Below, piece by piece: positions 51,839 to 59,852 of a DNA stretch of 64,000 bases (its first letter is position 1; each line of letters opens with the position of its first letter). Below the pieces are notes generated by a model. It did not search any database. It was not told the origin of the DNA and saw only the letters and a program-made list of their open reading frames with translations. The stretch spans positions 310,001 through 374,000 of the forward strand of contig CAVPAL010000006.1 of assembly GCA_963701435.1 (NCBI GenBank). Reading direction: 5' to 3'. The stretch comes from JAACFF01 sp963701435 (GTDB taxonomy: Bacteria; Chloroflexota; Anaerolineae; Promineifilales; Promineifilaceae). A program made the translations under genes and the position numbers.

Positions 51839-54322
51839 TCAGACTTGTTTTAGAAATTCGATCACGGCCGTCGCCGAATCTAAATTGAGTGCGGCAGCGG
51901 CCACATTTGCCGCCTCTGCCGTGGTCAAAACGCGAACGGCGGCTTTGACGGCCGGAATTGCGGGCGCGCTCATGCTCAATTCATCCAGCCCCAGGCCGAC
52001 GAGCAGCGGCGTTGCCAGCGCATTGCCGGCCAACTCGCCGCACATGCCCACCCAGATTCCAGCAGCATGCGCGGCCTGAACCGTTTGCTGCACCATACGC
52101 AGGACGGCCGGTTGTAAAGCTTGCGCGAGATTGGCGACATTGGCATTGCCGCGATCGGCCGCCATCGTATATTGAGTCAGGTCGTTGGTGCCAATGCTGA
52201 AGAAATCGACTTCAGCCGCCAGTTGGTCCCCAATCGCCACGGCTGAGGGCACTTCGATCATAATACCAACTTCCATGTTGTCATCAAATAGTTGGCCGGC
52301 GGCGTGCAGTTCTGCCCTTGCTTCAGCCAACAGCGCCTTAGCAGCGCGAATTTCGCCCACGGAGCCAATCATAGGAAACATCAGCTTGAGATTGCGCCCA
52401 TGGCTGGCGCGCAGCACGGCGCGCAACTGCGGTTTAAAGATTTCCGGTTTGTCAAGACAAAAGCGAATGCCGCGCCAGCCCAAAAATGGGTTTTCTTCGC
52501 GTCCCAGGTTGAGATACGGCAGGGGTTTGTCGCCGCCCACGTCCAGCGTGCGAACAATAACCGGGCGCTGACCCATGGCGTTCGCAACCTCGCGGTAAGC
52601 GTGATACTGCTCTTCTTCGTCAGGGGCGCTTTCCCGATCCATGAATAGGAATTCAGTACGAAATAACCCCACCCCTTCAGCGCCAAAATCCAGCGCGATT
52701 GGGACATCATTTGGCGATCCGATATTGGCCGCAATCTCAATGGTATGTCCATCCTGGGTCACGGCCGTTTCCTGGCTGGTTTGTTTGGCGGCGGCTTGTG
52801 CGGCCAACCACTGCTCCCGCTGCATTTGCAGGGCAGCTAAATCTGCGGCTGCCGGCTGCGGCCACACCTGTCCCTGCCCCCCGTCGATCGCAATCACCTG
52901 CCCCTCGTTTATATGCCAAACGGCCGTTCCTAAGCCAACGATTGCCGGAATACCCAGCGCGCGCGCCAGAATGGCGCTGTGGGAGGTTGCGCCGCCCTGT
53001 TCAGTACAAATGCCCAAGACCATAGCCGGATCCATGCGCGCCGTGTCAGAGGGCGTCAGCTCGGCGGCAATCAAGATGGCGGGATCGTAGAAATCCATAC
53101 TGGGCGGCTCCACGCCCAATAAATGGCGTAATACGCGCTGCCCCACATCCTGAATATCAGCCGCGCGCGCCTGCATGTAGGCGTCTTCCATTTCACTGTA
53201 TGTTTGCGCCAGCGCGTCAATTTCCGACTGCCAGGCGCTTTCTGCGTTGACACGCGCATTCTGGATGCGATCCTTGACCAGTTCTGAAAGCGTTGGGTCT
53301 TGCAATACAAGGGCATGCGCCTCGAAAATTGCGGCCTCATCGGCGCCAACTTGCTGCACCGCCTGGGCATACAGCGTCTGGATTTCAGTCAGGGCCGCCG
53401 CCAAGGCCTTTTCAAGCCGCGTCCATTCGGCCCCGGGATTTTCAATTGTGTGTGTTTCAATTTGAGGCAGGCGCGGCCGGTACAAAACAACCGGGCCAAT
53501 AGCGATACCGGGGGATGCGGCAATTCCTTGCAAGGCGCCGTCTGCAACAATTGCGGGCTGGGAAACGGCCGTTTTCACCGCACTTTCCGGTTTATCAACA
53601 TCGCCAAAATTATCGTCTGCCAAAGCCTGAAACGCCGCCAAGGCTTCATCAGCTTGCGGCCCTCTGGCTGTGATTACAACTTCATCCCCCTGGCGCGCGC
53701 CCAAAGTAGCAACCTGGTTGATACTCTTCGCATTGGCGACTTTGGCGCCTTTAAAAACCTGGATATCAGCCTCGAAACGGTTAGCCGCCGCCACAAAGCG
53801 AGCCGCCGGACGCGCATGCAAGCCCATACGGTTGTTAATAATCAAGGTAATTGAACGTTCGTCGGCAGAAGAGAATAGCAGGGCGGAAACGGCCGTTGTT
53901 TCAACAACTTCTGCATCCGGCATTTGGGCTGCCTTGGCCGTCAAGGCCAGACTGGCTTCGGCCAACACCTGATCACGCGTACCCCCAACCGAAGCTTGAA
54001 TCACAGCCGCCATGGTTCCTTCGACCAGCGGCGCAGCCGATAAAACTACATTTTCTGCCTGTTCGGGAGTTAAAAATTCCAGCGCCAATTCTGCGCTGAG
54101 AATCGCGCTGCCCAGGTCCAGCAGCACCACAACCCCGTCGTCACTATAAACAGACTCGATGGCGGCAAACACCTTCATAGCGTCAGTTCCAATCGGATTT
54201 TCCGGGTCGTCAATGCCCCCGGCCACCGCAAGCGGCACACGATCTTGAACCATTTGCGCCGCCAGCTCGCGAACGCCTTCGGCTAATCTGGCGCTATGAG
54301 AAACGATAACAATTCCAACCAT
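51839..54322 (-). CDS. dhaM: DhaM-HPr-enzyme I fusion, phosphoryl donor for dihydroxyacetone kinase
   Basis: An 827-residue multiphosphoryl protein. Residues 1-135 are a DhaM/EIIA-mannose-type domain with His9 (IVIVSHSARL). Residues about 157-245 are an HPr domain with His169 in MGLHARPAARF. Residues about 262-827 are a full enzyme I: TSHSA His448 in EQGGATSHSAILAR, GVGLFRTEFLFMDRE, and the C-terminal PEP-binding barrel with GMCGELAG. E. coli DhaM has a truncated EI; this one keeps the PEP-binding half and could phosphorylate itself from PEP. It would rephosphorylate the DhaL-bound ADP for DhaK. It is 1 kb from the glp-dha genes on the same strand. Confidence 0.93.
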   Translation of the reverse strand: MVGIVIVSHSARLAEGVRELAAQMVQDRVPLAVAGGIDDPENPIGTDAMKVFAAIESVYSDDGVVVLLDLGSAILSAELALEFLTPEQAENVVLSAAPLVEGTMAAVIQASVGGTRDQVLAEASLALTAKAAQMPDAEVVETTAVSALLFSSADERSITLIINNRMGLHARPAARFVAAANRFEADIQVFKGAKVANAKSINQVATLGARQGDEVVITARGPQADEALAAFQALADDNFGDVDKPESAVKTAVSQPAIVADGALQGIAASPGIAIGPVVLYRPRLPQIETHTIENPGAEWTRLEKALAAALTEIQTLYAQAVQQVGADEAAIFEAHALVLQDPTLSELVKDRIQNARVNAESAWQSEIDALAQTYSEMEDAYMQARAADIQDVGQRVLRHLLGVEPPSMDFYDPAILIAAELTPSDTARMDPAMVLGICTEQGGATSHSAILARALGIPAIVGLGTAVWHINEGQVIAIDGGQGQVWPQPAAADLAALQMQREQWLAAQAAAKQTSQETAVTQDGHTIEIAANIGSPNDVPIALDFGAEGVGLFRTEFLFMDRESAPDEEEQYHAYREVANAMGQRPVIVRTLDVGGDKPLPYLNLGREENPFLGWRGIRFCLDKPEIFKPQLRAVLRASHGRNLKLMFPMIGSVGEIRAAKALLAEARAELHAAGQLFDDNMEVGIMIEVPSAVAIGDQLAAEVDFFSIGTNDLTQYTMAADRGNANVANLAQALQPAVLRMVQQTVQAAHAAGIWVGMCGELAGNALATPLLVGLGLDELSMSAPAIPAVKAAVRVLTTAEAANVAAAALNLDSATAVIEFLKQV

Positions 54323-54361
54323 GACTTTTCGCTCTATGTCAGGCGCACCCTGTGTGCAATG

Positions 54362-54940
54362 TTAATAAAATGTCCAGCAGTTAGGGCACTGCTCAAGGTT
54401 ATGAACGTGATCCAACATGGCCGGCGTAAGTTTTTCTGGTGGGCCGTTGGTAAACCCGGTTTGGCCACATTTACATGCGTACCACCCCATGGGCGCCAGG
54501 TCGAAAGGCATCCTCGGCTCTGTCAAGTCAATACATTCAGCCCCTGAGCCCCAGCGTGCATTGGTGATTAGCCGCGAACAACCAACGGCCGTTAATTTAT
54601 CCCAGTACAAACGCAGATGCATGCAGTGGCGCATAAGTAATACGGCCGTTGTTATGCCGGTAGGAAAAGGCCACGTGCGCGCGTCCGCAATGACGATTTT
54701 CAGGTTCGACGGGCAGCTTTTGCTTGTAATCAAGTCCGGCTGCAGTTCGATGGCAACTACTTCTTCAGCAATTTCAGCCATCCGGACAGCCAGCCGGCAG
54801 TCGCCCGCGCCAATGTCTAATACGCTGTCATCGGGCTTGATTTGATCGAGAACGGCCGTATACACATCTTCATCATACGGAGCCCATAACAACTCCCATG
54901 CAATATCGGAGGTTACGGTCGACAGCCTACCGCCGTCCAC
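54362..54940 (-). CDS. SAM-dependent methyltransferase-like protein with C-terminal Cys knuckles
   Basis: About 192 residues if GTG 54940 is the start; TTG 54973 would overlap the upstream gene by more. VLDIGAGDCRLAVRMAEIA near residue 38 is a SAM-binding motif I, with VVAIELQPD as motif II and VIADARTWPFP as motif III. The C-terminal third has CKCGQTGF and CPNCWTFY, so a zinc-binding tail is likely. Similar proteins are annotated as rRNA methyltransferase-like; the substrate is unknown. It overlaps the small membrane protein gene. Confidence 0.7.
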   Translation of the reverse strand: MDGGRLSTVTSDIAWELLWAPYDEDVYTAVLDQIKPDDSVLDIGAGDCRLAVRMAEIAEEVVAIELQPDLITSKSCPSNLKIVIADARTWPFPTGITTAVLLMRHCMHLRLYWDKLTAVGCSRLITNARWGSGAECIDLTEPRMPFDLAPMGWYACKCGQTGFTNGPPEKLTPAMLDHVHNLEQCPNCWTFY

Positions 54941-55190
54941 GTACCCAGCTATTAAAGGCCAGGGCCAAACCAAAAACCACCCAAAGCCCTAATCCGAAAC
55001 CAAGCCCCCATAACAACGCGCCTCCAAATCCTTCACTGGGCATAAGCTGCCAGGTAATAAACACCATAAACCCAATGCTGAGTATTGCCATTGCCGCTAA
55101 CCCCGTCTGCTTTTCTATCCAGGGGTCATTTGTCGCGGGAGCCGGCTTTTTAGCCTGCTTTTCCTGTTTCCCATTTGATTTTTTCGCCAA
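54927..55190 (-). CDS. Small two-helix membrane protein
   Basis: An 87-residue protein with a very lysine-rich N-terminus (MAKKSNGKQEKQAKKPAP), two membrane helices (about 32-50 and 58-80) and a basic C-terminus (WVRGRR). Both ends are probably cytoplasmic. No recognised family. It overlaps the methyltransferase gene by 14 bases and is separated from glpC by about 145 bases that include a degenerate two-hairpin element. Confidence 0.6.
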   Translation of the reverse strand: MAKKSNGKQEKQAKKPAPATNDPWIEKQTGLAAMAILSIGFMVFITWQLMPSEGFGGALLWGLGFGLGLWVVFGLALAFNSWVRGRR

Positions 55191-55280
55191 AAAATGCTCC
55201 TTTGAAAGCAGCCTGTCAGCTAATCAGGCCGTATTGACAATGCATCAATTACAGAAAATGGCAACGAATTAAACGCTATT

Positions 55281-55337
55281 TTGCGCAATTTTTCGTGTGA
55301 ATTCGAGTAATTCGCTGCAGTTCTTTGTAGTTTACCT
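55281..55337. repeat. Degenerate two-hairpin element, copy 9 (partial)
   Basis: The reverse complement starts AGGTAAACTACAAAG and includes GAATTACTCGAATTCACA, resembling a shortened D arm followed by part of the A arm of copy 8. Its ACCTAC end forms the TAG stop codon of glpC (55336-55338). Confidence 0.6.
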
Positions 55338-56604
55338 ACTCAATGAGCAACGTCCGAGCCTCTAGATCATACAAGCCATAAGCCGCTGCCAGAACTTCTA
55401 TTGGATGGCGTGACGGCAAATTGGTCCCCGCTTCAATTTGCCAGCGGCATGTCTCGGTGTCGCAAGCCGTCATGGTCACATCAGGCCCCTGATCCTTCAC
55501 AAACATAAATAACTCAGCGCCCACATCCATCGCAATCTGATGTTTTTCTTCCTTATAACCATATGTGCCGGCGCTGCCGCAGCAGTGAGCGTGGCTTTCA
55601 CGCAGATCAAGCCCGGGAATCAAAGCCATAATATCCAAAGAAGGTTTACCGACGCGGTGGGCGCGATACTGGCAGGGAGCATGATAAGGCAGCGTCATAT
55701 CTATATGCCGAAAATCAGTTTTTAATTCACCGGCGTCATGAAGTTCGCGCAGCCATTCAAAAATATCCCAAACCGCCATTTTCAGCGCATGGGCATCTTC
55801 ACCGTGCATGTCGAGGAGTTCAGGCGCTTCTTCTTTCAGCGTGAGCGTGCAGCTTGGGGTTGTGCCCACAATTGGCAAACCATCCTTGACATAGCTGTCT
55901 AGCTTGCGAATATTGTTGCGGTGATATTTTTCAGCCTCGTCGAATTCGCCGTTACTCAGCAAGGGCAGTCCGCAGCAGTTTTGCGGCGGCGCAATGACCT
56001 CATATCCGTTATATTCCAGAACAGCCACCGTGGCCTGCCCAATAAAAGGCTCATAATGCATCGTGCCGCAGCCGTGAAAATAAACAACCTTTTTGTCTGA
56101 TTTCAAACGCTTGCTCTGGGATTTTTGCATCCAGGAACCAAAATTTCCACCGGTTGGCCAGCGAGGCAACTGCGCACCTTTTGCAACCCCAAACATTTTT
56201 TCAGCAAGCGTACGGCTGAGTCCGTTTTGCATTCCAAGATTGGCCAAACGAGGCACATAACCGCCAAGTTTGCCTAAAATCTCGTTGCGTCCCAGCATTT
56301 TGTTGCGCAGCGGTATGCCTTCTTCGGCAACCATTTGGGCGCGCGCGCGCGCATTTAGTTCGGCGATCTTCACGCCGGTGGGACAGACTTCATTACAGAC
56401 CCGGCAGCCTGAGCAATAATCGACTGAATGATCGGGAGATAGCGGCTGTCCATTTTCGCGGAAGCGCTGCGCCTGCGGCCCGACGTATTTGGGACCGGGA
56501 AATAAATCGGTTACGGCCGCAACCGGGCAGTAGCTTGTGCAAATATTGCATTTGATGCATTCATCAAGCGATGGGCCGACTGATAACCAGGATTGTGTGT
56601 GCAT
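55336..56604 (-). CDS. glpC: Anaerobic glycerol-3-phosphate dehydrogenase subunit C
   Basis: A 422-residue iron-sulphur protein. Two 4Fe-4S ferredoxin motifs are at the N-terminus: CIKCNICTSYCP (about 17-28) and CSGCRVCNEVCP (about 64-75). Two CCG domains follow (HGCGTMHYEP with NCCGLP near 180-215; APCQYRAHRVG with HCCGSAGTYG near 315-350). It passes electrons from GlpA to the quinone pool. It is last in the glpA-glpB-glpC order on the - strand. The stop comes from the repeat at 55281, so the native end may be slightly altered. Confidence 0.93.
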   Translation of the reverse strand: MHTQSWLSVGPSLDECIKCNICTSYCPVAAVTDLFPGPKYVGPQAQRFRENGQPLSPDHSVDYCSGCRVCNEVCPTGVKIAELNARARAQMVAEEGIPLRNKMLGRNEILGKLGGYVPRLANLGMQNGLSRTLAEKMFGVAKGAQLPRWPTGGNFGSWMQKSQSKRLKSDKKVVYFHGCGTMHYEPFIGQATVAVLEYNGYEVIAPPQNCCGLPLLSNGEFDEAEKYHRNNIRKLDSYVKDGLPIVGTTPSCTLTLKEEAPELLDMHGEDAHALKMAVWDIFEWLRELHDAGELKTDFRHIDMTLPYHAPCQYRAHRVGKPSLDIMALIPGLDLRESHAHCCGSAGTYGYKEEKHQIAMDVGAELFMFVKDQGPDVTMTACDTETCRWQIEAGTNLPSRHPIEVLAAAYGLYDLEARTLLIE

Positions 56605-56626
56605 AAATTAGCTCCTGTAATTGACC

Positions 56627-57907
56627 TCAAACATTGCTGGCCGCCATTCCGGCAGCCATGCCCGTAATAATTGCTTCACCTTCAACACTGCGCTCCAGGA
56701 TGGGATCTGCGCCGGCCAGCAAGTGTCCGGCGGCCCATAAATTGGCATAAATGACCTCGCCTTGCGCATTCACGGGTTGGAAATTTTTGTTAACCGCAAC
56801 GCCGCCGTGAAACACAGGATGGCCATCCGGGCTTAGGAAGCTGGCGTTAAACCATTGGCTGCGATCTTGCGGAGCTGTCACAGGCAAATCAAAGATAGTT
56901 TCCCAGATACGGCCGTTTGGATCACTATTAAACCCGCCGCCTAAAATTCCGCCTGTAGCCAGCAGGAATTTTTCAGCGCGATGTTGTAAGGGGCGCGCGC
57001 TGGTTTCACTGGCGACCCATTGCACACGGCCCGGCGCGCCATTGGGCGGGGCTGTGTTTGCAGCCGTGACTTCCATGGCGGGTTCAATCCGCACGTTTAA
57101 CCGCTCTAATTTTTGGCGCAGCGCGGCATAAAGACGCATACCAGGTACGCTCGGCGGCAGGGTCGGGATTTCAAAGACCGACGCGTCGCAAATTTTCTCA
57201 ATATCGGACCATACCTGCACAGATTGATTTAAACCTAGAATAGCAGGTAAACCAATCCGTTCACCAGATTGAACCAATCGCTTGATTTCCTGAGCAAGTT
57301 TGGCGCGCCGGGCGCCATCATCAAGTTCCCGAGCTAACTGCACCGTATTGGCGTCACGCCGGTTGGTAAGGAGGTCCAGCGGCAGAAACGCGGCGCGCGC
57401 CTGATAGCCGGAGCGGATTAATGTATCGACGATAGTATGGGGGTAAAAATCACGCAACCCGTGAAAACCAACAATGAGCATTGGCTCCGGGCGGCCCAGG
57501 TCGCCTGCAATCTGCGCATGCGGCGCGAGATAGGTTGGCCGCGGCGTGCCTAACGGCGAGGGCAGCAGCAGGTTCGCATTTCTATCGGCTGCGCGTCCAT
57601 ACGGTAAACCAATTTCTTGCGTTAACGTGTGGAAAGCATCCAGGGCATTGGTTATGGTCTCTAAATCGAGTAACGCGTAAGGGTGGTCGTGATTGTCTTC
57701 TGCTAATTTGGCAATGGCGTCGAAGGGCATTTTCACCAGGTCATGGGCCTGATTTGTTGTGTAGCCGAGCAGATCGATGGCGCCCGCGCTCCAATGCATA
57801 GAGCCCAGACCCTTATTGATGACGCGTACGGAGAGACCCGCTTGAACGGCCGTATACGCCGCCATCAAACCACTTAACCCCGCACCTATGACCAGTAGAT
57901 CGAGCAT
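56627..57907 (-). CDS. glpB: Anaerobic glycerol-3-phosphate dehydrogenase subunit B
   Basis: A 426-residue FAD/FMN-binding protein. MLDLLVIGAGLSGLMAAYTA at the N-terminus is the dinucleotide fold; GSMHWSAGAIDLLGYT near residue 35 is characteristic of GlpB, as is the C-terminal LWAAGHLLAGADPILERSVEGEA. GlpB joins GlpA and GlpC in the membrane-bound complex. It lies 15 bases after glpA and 22 bases before glpC. Confidence 0.92.
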   Translation of the reverse strand: MLDLLVIGAGLSGLMAAYTAVQAGLSVRVINKGLGSMHWSAGAIDLLGYTTNQAHDLVKMPFDAIAKLAEDNHDHPYALLDLETITNALDAFHTLTQEIGLPYGRAADRNANLLLPSPLGTPRPTYLAPHAQIAGDLGRPEPMLIVGFHGLRDFYPHTIVDTLIRSGYQARAAFLPLDLLTNRRDANTVQLARELDDGARRAKLAQEIKRLVQSGERIGLPAILGLNQSVQVWSDIEKICDASVFEIPTLPPSVPGMRLYAALRQKLERLNVRIEPAMEVTAANTAPPNGAPGRVQWVASETSARPLQHRAEKFLLATGGILGGGFNSDPNGRIWETIFDLPVTAPQDRSQWFNASFLSPDGHPVFHGGVAVNKNFQPVNAQGEVIYANLWAAGHLLAGADPILERSVEGEAIITGMAAGMAASNV

Positions 57908-57922
57908 CGGGCACCTCCAAAA

Positions 57923-59695
57923 TTATTTATGTTTGGCCGGTTCAGGCTCGAACGGGCCGGGAGTTGTATCAAATAGATAAAAATCAGTTACCGGACTGCT
58001 CAATTCTTTATCCGGCAAATGATCGGCGTTCATCAGGCTGAGATAAATCAACTCATTCAGCCGTTCTTGCTTGAGCTGCTGCCCCCATAAGATTGGGGTG
58101 AGACCTTTCCAGCGTTCCTGCAAAAAGTCACGCAAGAGCACGCCGGGGTTGAACACCGCTGGGATATCATTCGTTGGCGCCTCGGCGGCGGGAATGTCCT
58201 TTTCCAAATTATGACCGGGCGATTGCAGATAAGCTGCATTCCATTGAGCTGCCTCACTGGTATGGTCGCTCATGTCGTTGCGCCAGATGCCTTCCCTGCG
58301 CATCTCGTGCAAAATACTGATGGCGCGAAAAGTGCAGAATCCACCCTGACATGGCCCCATACCCAGACGCACATCACGCCGCAGATCGTCCAAGGTCAGC
58401 GTCGGATTGCGCTGGGTGGCATTCTCCAGCATGGTGCGGGTGACGAGTTCACATTCGCAAATCAGTTCACCCTGTAATTTTTCTTCTTCAATCTCATGCA
58501 GGCGGTGGCCAACCCAATAATTCCCCTGCTCTGAACCTGGAACCTGCGTCGTGGCGGTGGTACACGGCCGTTGCGTGTCCAGATGTTCGCAAATTTTGTC
58601 CACAGTCGCTTCGGCCATCAGGCGGAATGTGGTCCATTTGCCGCCCGTAATCGTCAATAAACCGCCAAGCCCTTCCCGTTCTTTGTGATCCAGCAAAGCC
58701 AGTTTGCGGGTCACATCTCGTCCGCCGCCCGTGTATGTTTCCTGGAATAACGGCCGTACCCCTGCCCAGGCGCGCAAGACACGTGCTTTGCTGAAGCCCG
58801 GTACCATTTTGTCCCCTTCATCCAGCATTTTCTGCACTTCCCACGGCTCGATTCGTAAATGCTCAGGATCGACCACATTAATCGAGGTTGTGCCAATCAC
58901 ACAGACGGTGTGGCTGGGTACGATGATGTCGCCGTCGGAGGGCATCTTACAGCGGTTGACAACCGTATTAACCAGCCGGTGAGCCATTGCAACCATCGTG
59001 CCCTTGCTCGGCATGATGACCACCTCGGCGTCGACCATTGCCGCAATTTTGCCTGTCCAGGCGCCGGCCGCATTGACAACCATATCGGCATTGATCAAGG
59101 TATCTTCACCGGTGACGGCGTTGTGAACGCGCGCGCCGGCAACCCGGCGATTGCCCTCATCACCCTCCACAAGCAAATCTGTGACTTCATGATAAGTCAG
59201 AATTTGGGCGCCAGCTTGGCGGGCCGCCTCTACTGTCGCATGCGCTGCCAGAAAACTATCCGAACTGCCATCCGGCACTTCAAACACGCGGCTTATTCGC
59301 GGGTTAAGCAAAGGTTCGCGCCGCAATGCTTCAGTTACAGGAATATCTTCGCAGGGAATGCCAACTGCGTCGCAGCCAGCTTTGAATTTGTCAGGAAACT
59401 CCCCCTCATCTTCCGGTGTGACGATAAAAAAGCCGCCCGTATCTTCAATACAATGGGCGTGGGTATAACGCAAGATGCGATTTTCAGCGATACATTCGGC
59501 GGCGCCATGCGGGTCTTTAACAGCATAGCGCCCTCCGCTGTGTAATAACCCATGATAACGGCCGCTGGTTCCATGTGTGAGGTCACGCCGCTCAACAAGA
59601 ATCACTTTGAAACCGCGCAGGGCCGCATCCCAGGCTACCCCTGTTCCGGTAGCGCCGCCGCCAATGACGAGTATTTCCGTTTGTAACTTGTGCAT
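57923..59695 (-). CDS. glpA: Anaerobic glycerol-3-phosphate dehydrogenase subunit A
   Basis: A 590-residue flavoprotein oxidising glycerol 3-phosphate to DHAP. VIGGGATGTGVAWDAALRG (residues about 11-29) is the FAD motif; ERRDLTHGTSGRYHGLLHSGGRYA is the GlpA/GlpD substrate region. The C-terminal Bfd-like domain (about 440-500) has ICECELVT and MGPCQGGFC, which bind a [2Fe-2S] cluster. ATG 59695 is preceded by GAGGTG; an upstream frame reaches 59764 through a terminator and is not the start. The gene is separated from glpK by a terminator-bearing leader. Confidence 0.94.
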   Translation of the reverse strand: MHKLQTEILVIGGGATGTGVAWDAALRGFKVILVERRDLTHGTSGRYHGLLHSGGRYAVKDPHGAAECIAENRILRYTHAHCIEDTGGFFIVTPEDEGEFPDKFKAGCDAVGIPCEDIPVTEALRREPLLNPRISRVFEVPDGSSDSFLAAHATVEAARQAGAQILTYHEVTDLLVEGDEGNRRVAGARVHNAVTGEDTLINADMVVNAAGAWTGKIAAMVDAEVVIMPSKGTMVAMAHRLVNTVVNRCKMPSDGDIIVPSHTVCVIGTTSINVVDPEHLRIEPWEVQKMLDEGDKMVPGFSKARVLRAWAGVRPLFQETYTGGGRDVTRKLALLDHKEREGLGGLLTITGGKWTTFRLMAEATVDKICEHLDTQRPCTTATTQVPGSEQGNYWVGHRLHEIEEEKLQGELICECELVTRTMLENATQRNPTLTLDDLRRDVRLGMGPCQGGFCTFRAISILHEMRREGIWRNDMSDHTSEAAQWNAAYLQSPGHNLEKDIPAAEAPTNDIPAVFNPGVLLRDFLQERWKGLTPILWGQQLKQERLNELIYLSLMNADHLPDKELSSPVTDFYLFDTTPGPFEPEPAKHK

Positions 59696-59711
59696 ACGCA
59701 CCTCGCTTTTT

Positions 59712-59760
59712 AAAAACAAACCGCCGACCGCCTGGTCTGAGTCCGGGGGGCGATCGGCGG
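59712..59760 (-). terminator. Terminator/attenuator hairpin ending 17 bases before glpA
   Basis: On the - strand CCGCCGATCGCC pairs with GGCGGTCGGCGG (one wobble) across a 16-base loop, followed by TTTGTTTTT. It is a strong intrinsic terminator. Because it ends 17 bases before the glpA start codon and overlaps its leader, it either ends the glpF-dhaKL-glpK message or acts as an attenuator for glpABC. Confidence 0.85.
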
Positions 59761-59787
59761 GCATTTAATAAAGAGACAGATGAATAA

Positions 59788-59845
59788 GCGTTCAGCCGGT
59801 CATTTGCTTAGCGCTAATTTGCTGAAACAGTGAATAGCTGAACGC
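59788..59845 (-). promoter_or_regulatory. Structured leader upstream of the glpA terminator
   Basis: GCGTTCAGC (59788-59796) and GCTGAACGC (59837-59845) are perfect 9-bp inverted arms around an inner palindrome TTAGCGCTAA (59808-59817). It lies between the glpK stop and the terminator at 59712, where an antiterminator or regulator site would be expected. No protein partner is known here. Confidence 0.5.
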
Positions 59846-59852
59846 TCACATG

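Noticed and set aside
51564..52079. A 171-residue + strand open frame between the amidase and DhaM genes.
   Set aside because: More than half is antisense to the well-supported DhaM gene, and the translated sequence shows no domain.
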